Source: Bacteroides sp. (GTDB lineage Bacteria; Bacteroidota; Bacteroidia; Bacteroidales; Bacteroidaceae). Taken from it: a DNA stretch of 64,000 bases. Where the stretch lies: the NCBI GenBank assembly GCA_019416685.1, contig DXWV01000059.1, forward strand, positions 18,234-82,233, given 5' to 3'. The notes beneath the pieces are model-generated. The model saw only the letters and a list, made by a program, of their open reading frames with translations, did not search any database and was not told where the DNA came from. How positions within the stretch are numbered: the stretch's first letter is position 1; every line of letters starts with the position of its first letter. Shown piece after piece: positions 60,687 through 64,000 of this stretch. A program made the translations under genes and the position numbers.

Positions 60687-63158
60687 ATGAGACATTACTT
60701 TGCAAGTAGGTTATTTTTATTTTTGTTTCTCTTGTTCGGTTGTACAGTGGTAATGAAAGGACAGAGTTTGAAAATTGTTAAGAATTGGGATTTTTTATCG
60801 TGGAGTGACGCAACTCTGGTTAATCTGGAAGCAGATGCGGCTAACTGGCTTCCCGAAATGGATGATGTAACACAAATGCCCAAGCGTTATAAGAACGTAG
60901 GCACTGTGGATGCGAAAAGTTTTTTAAGAGCTAATGGGGTAATTATTGCTGAGACAGATGGTATTCTTTTTCCGGCGTTGACGGCAGGAAATTTAAGTCT
61001 TCGTCTCAATATGAGTGACGATGGTATTCAGTTGGGAAGTACGAACCTGGAAGTGACAATAAAAGAGTTGAAGGCTGACCAACGTCTTACTATCGTTTTG
61101 AAAAGTGCCAATGCTACCGATAAGCGTGGTATTAGTAGTATAACAAACATGACCGGTAAGGTAGGGGATGAGACTTATAAGACAGGTGATGATGGAGAGA
61201 ATACCTATGAATTAATTGTTACCGCTGATGGAGATGTTAAGTTCAAGTATAATAAAGGTGTTATTTTGAAGCACATTACTGTATCTGAAGAAGTTGTTAT
61301 GCATAAAGTGGCTTATATCTATGATTCATCTTATGCGGGTTATGTACTTGAAGAAGATCCTGTTCATGCTGCATTAATTGATGCTTATGAGGTAACAGAT
61401 ATTGATGTGAAGTCTTTGGATGGTTCAACGATAGACGAATTGTTAGATTATGACCTGGTCTTTTCTTCTGAGGCAGTAGGAGGTACACACGCTTATGGTT
61501 TGAAGCTGGAGACGATTGTGAATAAAGTTCCTATGCTCAACCTAAAGTCATTCTATTATACTTCGGGCCGTTGGGGGTGGGCTACAGGGCAGAATCCCGA
61601 CAAGGGAACCAATACAATGGTTGTATTAGAAGCCTATCGAGATCATGCTATTTTTGAGGGTGTGACTATTGCCGAGGATGGTACATGTATTATTTTTACT
61701 AATAGTGATACCGGCAACAATCAAGTACAAGCTTATAAAGATCCCGGTACAATTATTGCCAACGATGTTGTGCTTGCAAAAGACGGTACGAATACTTATA
61801 ACACTATTCATGAACATGGTTCGGTTAATAAATACATGTTGATACCATTTGCCAGTAATTTGATTAGGGGTATTGATGCCAATGCAATCAAACTATTATT
61901 AAATGCAGCTGATTATTTAATTGCAACAAAAGAAGTTTATGTTAAGCCTTCTGAACCGGTAATTGCCCCGGTGATTTCGGCTGTAACAAATGGAAATGCT
62001 AAAACCGTGACAATTACTACTGATACGAAAGATGCCACAATATATTATACACTTAACGGAACTATTCCTACTATTGAGAGTATGGAGTATACAGGTCCGT
62101 TTGATATTTTGAAACCTTGTACGGTAAAAGCATTTGCCGTCAAGGAAGGGATGCTCGATTCGGAGATTGTTTCAGAAGATATTGAAAATGAAAACTATAT
62201 TGCACGAAATAAAACTTTATTGTGGGCTAATTTTAAAGATCAGCCAGAAGAATGGGGAGTAACAGGAGATATTTTTGCAGCAGGCAAATCAGGTGAGAAA
62301 ACAATTGCAGGTTTTTTGATCGGAAGTAAAGGACAGCGTGTTCATCTCCAGACAACCGGAGTTTCTGAGGTTATGGGTGGTAGTTACGGTCCTGCTACGG
62401 AAGAGGATATGGGAGCGTCAAGTTATGCAATGTCATTCCTGGCAGGTTCTGCAAGTGGTTATATGATTACTCCGTCTGCTGTATCCGGTCCTTTTGATAT
62501 CGCTATCTGGTGGTGTATGGCAAAATCTGCATCTTACACGGAAAAGCTGACTATATCTGTGAAGACTGTGGATGCTGAAGAGTGGACTGAACTTGAAACA
62601 ATCTCCACTAAGAGTTATAAGAGTATCCGTAAGCAAATTGTATCCTATGAAGGAACAGATCCTGTGCTTGTTAAGGTAGCTTCTGCTTCGGGAAACGGGA
62701 GTAATAATAATGCAATGATCTTTGATGTGAAACTCTTAGGTGAAGGTGAAGATGCGATGGAGCAGGTTATTACTCCGGTGATTGAAAAGGAAGATAATGC
62801 AGGTGCTGAAACGATTGCTATTTCTTGTGAAACAGAAGAGGCAACTATTTATTATACTTTGGACGGAACTGATCCTACTGTGGAAAGTAGTATTTATGTA
62901 GAACCGTTTGATGTGAAATCATCTTGTAAGGTGAAAGCAATAGCGATGAAAGAAGGTATGTCTGATTCGGAAATCGCTGAATTGGATATTGCTATTGCTA
63001 CTTCCGTTATTTCTGAAGTTATTTCGAAGGTTGTTGTATCTCGTTCTTATTTCACAGCGAGTGGAGTTAAACTTGAGATTCCGGTGAAAGGATTGAATAT
63101 CGTAAGAACAGTCTTTGAAGACGGGACGATTGAGATGTCTAAAGAGATTGTGAAATAA
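60687..63158 (+). CDS. Secreted multidomain protein with two chitobiase C-terminal-like domains
   Basis: An 823-residue protein. The start is set at 60687 (MRHYFASRLFLFLFLLFGC), which gives a proper signal peptide; the longer frame adds 27 unlikely residues. Residues about 30-220 form a beta-rich first domain (WDFLSWSDATLVNL), residues about 230-430 an alpha/beta domain with YDLVFSSEAVGG and VPMLNLKSFYYTSG, a CHB_HEX_C-like domain around 455-525 (ATIYYTLNGTIPTIESMEYTGPF, shown by ATIYYTLNG), a jelly-roll-like domain, and a second CHB_HEX_C-like domain (ATIYYTLDGTDPTVESSIY). The end (GVKLEIPVKGLNIVRTVFEDG, reported by GVKLEIPVKGL) is T9SS-like. No catalytic residues are identified. Possibly a surface glycan-binding factor. 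Confidence 0.78.
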   Translation: MRHYFASRLFLFLFLLFGCTVVMKGQSLKIVKNWDFLSWSDATLVNLEADAANWLPEMDDVTQMPKRYKNVGTVDAKSFLRANGVIIAETDGILFPALTAGNLSLRLNMSDDGIQLGSTNLEVTIKELKADQRLTIVLKSANATDKRGISSITNMTGKVGDETYKTGDDGENTYELIVTADGDVKFKYNKGVILKHITVSEEVVMHKVAYIYDSSYAGYVLEEDPVHAALIDAYEVTDIDVKSLDGSTIDELLDYDLVFSSEAVGGTHAYGLKLETIVNKVPMLNLKSFYYTSGRWGWATGQNPDKGTNTMVVLEAYRDHAIFEGVTIAEDGTCIIFTNSDTGNNQVQAYKDPGTIIANDVVLAKDGTNTYNTIHEHGSVNKYMLIPFASNLIRGIDANAIKLLLNAADYLIATKEVYVKPSEPVIAPVISAVTNGNAKTVTITTDTKDATIYYTLNGTIPTIESMEYTGPFDILKPCTVKAFAVKEGMLDSEIVSEDIENENYIARNKTLLWANFKDQPEEWGVTGDIFAAGKSGEKTIAGFLIGSKGQRVHLQTTGVSEVMGGSYGPATEEDMGASSYAMSFLAGSASGYMITPSAVSGPFDIAIWWCMAKSASYTEKLTISVKTVDAEEWTELETISTKSYKSIRKQIVSYEGTDPVLVKVASASGNGSNNNAMIFDVKLLGEGEDAMEQVITPVIEKEDNAGAETIAISCETEEATIYYTLDGTDPTVESSIYVEPFDVKSSCKVKAIAMKEGMSDSEIAELDIAIATSVISEVISKVVVSRSYFTASGVKLEIPVKGLNIVRTVFEDGTIEMSKEIVK

Positions 63159-63188
63159 TCGGCTATTCTCTTATTAGTGACATATAAA

Positions 63189-63218
63189 AAGAGGGTATCA
63201 AACGAATGATACCCTCTT
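63189..63218. terminator. Bidirectional terminator between the two convergent genes
   Basis: AAGAGGGTATCA (63189-63200) and TGATACCCTCTT (63207-63218) form a perfect 12-bp hairpin with a six-base loop, between convergent genes. Confidence 0.85.
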
Positions 63219-63246
63219 CTGTTATTAATCAAATACTAAATTATAT

Positions 63247-64000
63247 TTAGTCTTTCAGTTTTGCAAGGATGAAATCACGGTTCAGACGAGCGATATTGCT
63301 GATAGAGATATTTTTCGGACATTCAGCCTCACAAGCACGAGTGTTAGTACAGTTACCGAATCCGAGTTCGTCCATCTTAGACAACATAGCCTTCGCACGG
63401 CGTGCAGCCTCTACCTTTCCTTGTGGAAGCAGGTTCAACTGACTAACCTTTGCTGAAACGAACAACATAGCCGAACCATTTTTACAAGCTGCTACACAAG
63501 CACCGCAACCGATACATGCGGCAGCGTCCATAGCTTCGTCAGCGATGTCCTTAGAGATAAGGATAGCGTTGGCATCCTGAGGAGCACCTGTATTTACGCT
63601 CACGTAACCACCGGCCTGCATGATTTTGTCATAAGCAGAACGGTCTACCATTAAGTCGCGGATTACCGGGAAACCGGCAGAACGCCATGGTTCAACTGTG
63701 ATCGTATCACCGTCTTTGAAGCGACGCATGTACATCTGGCAGGTAGTAGCACCTGTTGCAGGACCGTGTGGGTGTCCGTTGATGTACAGAGAACACATAC
63801 CGCAGATACCTTCGCGGCAGTCATGGTCGAATACGATTGGTTCGCCACCGTCATTGATAATTTGTTCGTTCAGAATATCCAGCATTTCGAGGAACGATGT
63901 GTCACCCGGGATATCTTTCATTTGGTATGTTTCAAAAGCACCTTTAGCTTTAGGGCTTTTCTGACGCCATACTTTCAGCGTGAATGATATATTTTTATCC
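63247..64000 (-). CDS. frdB: Fumarate reductase/succinate dehydrogenase iron-sulfur subunit, 5' end at window edge
   Basis: The frame is open to base 64000; the first visible codon GAT-AAA-AAT follows a G that would be the last base of an ATG just beyond the window, so the full protein would be about 251 residues. All clusters are present: a 2Fe-2S ferredoxin-like site (DCREGICGMCSLYINGHPHG), a 4Fe-4S site (CIGCGACVAACKNGSAM) and a 3Fe-4S site (CTNTRACEAECPK). It is the electron-carrying subunit of the membrane complex that reduces fumarate or oxidises succinate. It is presumably the last gene of the sdhC-frdA-frdB operon, of which the other genes lie outside. Confidence 0.95.
   Translation of the reverse strand, partial: DKNISFTLKVWRQKSPKAKGAFETYQMKDIPGDTSFLEMLDILNEQIINDGGEPIVFDHDCREGICGMCSLYINGHPHGPATGATTCQMYMRRFKDGDTITVEPWRSAGFPVIRDLMVDRSAYDKIMQAGGYVSVNTGAPQDANAILISKDIADEAMDAAACIGCGACVAACKNGSAMLFVSAKVSQLNLLPQGKVEAARRAKAMLSKMDELGFGNCTNTRACEAECPKNISISNIARLNRDFILAKLKD

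Noticed and set aside
1..64000. tRNA genes, transposases, prophage, integron, restriction-modification system
   Set aside because: No T-loop signature with an acceptor stem, no DDE transposase or integrase frame, and no methylase motif was noticed on either strand by eye.

Overview
The window reads as chromosomal DNA of a gut Bacteroides-type bacterium (Bacteroidota). Reasons: SusC/SusD pair, Mfa/Fim-type fimbrillins, BspA-type leucine-rich repeat protein, many signal peptides and lipoboxes, a Ser-type sulfatase, a Bacteroides-like fumarate reductase iron-sulfur subunit, and repeated occurrence of the Bacteroidota -7 promoter box TAnnTTTG a short distance upstream of genes. No species is claimed. 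No tRNA, rRNA, CRISPR array, transposase or phage gene was seen.

Layout. (1) 1-3732: end of a large secreted glycoside hydrolase, a secreted endonuclease/exonuclease/phosphatase-fold protein and a beta-helix protein, AT-rich and probably one operon. (2) 3897-13591: a glycan locus with two GH89 alpha-N-acetylglucosaminidases, glycerate kinase, GntP-type permease, an HGSNAT-like membrane acetyltransferase homologue and a sulfatase. Three of these classes are the counterparts of lysosomal heparan sulfate enzymes. (3) 13981-22168: FHS-family sugar MFS transporter, cysK, a flavin-binding oxidase-like protein, rnr, and a tight CDF transporter / NAD-epimerase / PAP2 operon. (4) 22457-34350, minus strand: a surface-protein operon (PEGA protein, Fn3-array lipoprotein, BspA-LRR protein, second Fn3-array lipoprotein) preceded by an LPP20-like gene. 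(5) 34435-40340: dus and an AlbA_2/Schlafen-type ATPase with a 21-bp VNTR, divergent from U32 peptidase-family protein, thioesterase and dprA. (6) 41144-45365: a type V pilus-like cluster (DUF3575/OmpA-like, DUF5119/Mfa2-like, two fimbrillins), followed by a convergent TPR-LuxR membrane regulator. (7) 47504-58536: a SusC/SusD locus without glycosidases but with a large anchor-J adhesin, a zinc-metallopeptidase-like lipoprotein and a DUF4302 lipoprotein, which fits a RagAB-like peptide uptake system. It is followed by a Crp/AraC-type regulator. (8) 59567-60686: a 1.1-kb non-coding region with two minus-strand promoters, mutually exclusive RNA folds, a 28-codon ORF and a minus-strand terminator; probably an undescribed RNA. 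(9) 60687-63158: a CHB_HEX_C-containing secreted protein; 63247-64000: the iron-sulfur subunit of fumarate reductase, cut by the window end.

Common threads. Four secreted proteins end in domains that resemble type IX secretion C-terminal domains. Several intergenic gaps consist almost entirely of inverted low-complexity repeats. Many start codons were corrected to lie downstream of TAnnTTTG boxes. I found no single system that is certainly new; the best candidates are the structured RNA locus, the GH89/HGSNAT/sulfatase/glycerate cluster and the Fn3-LRR-Fn3 surface operon.
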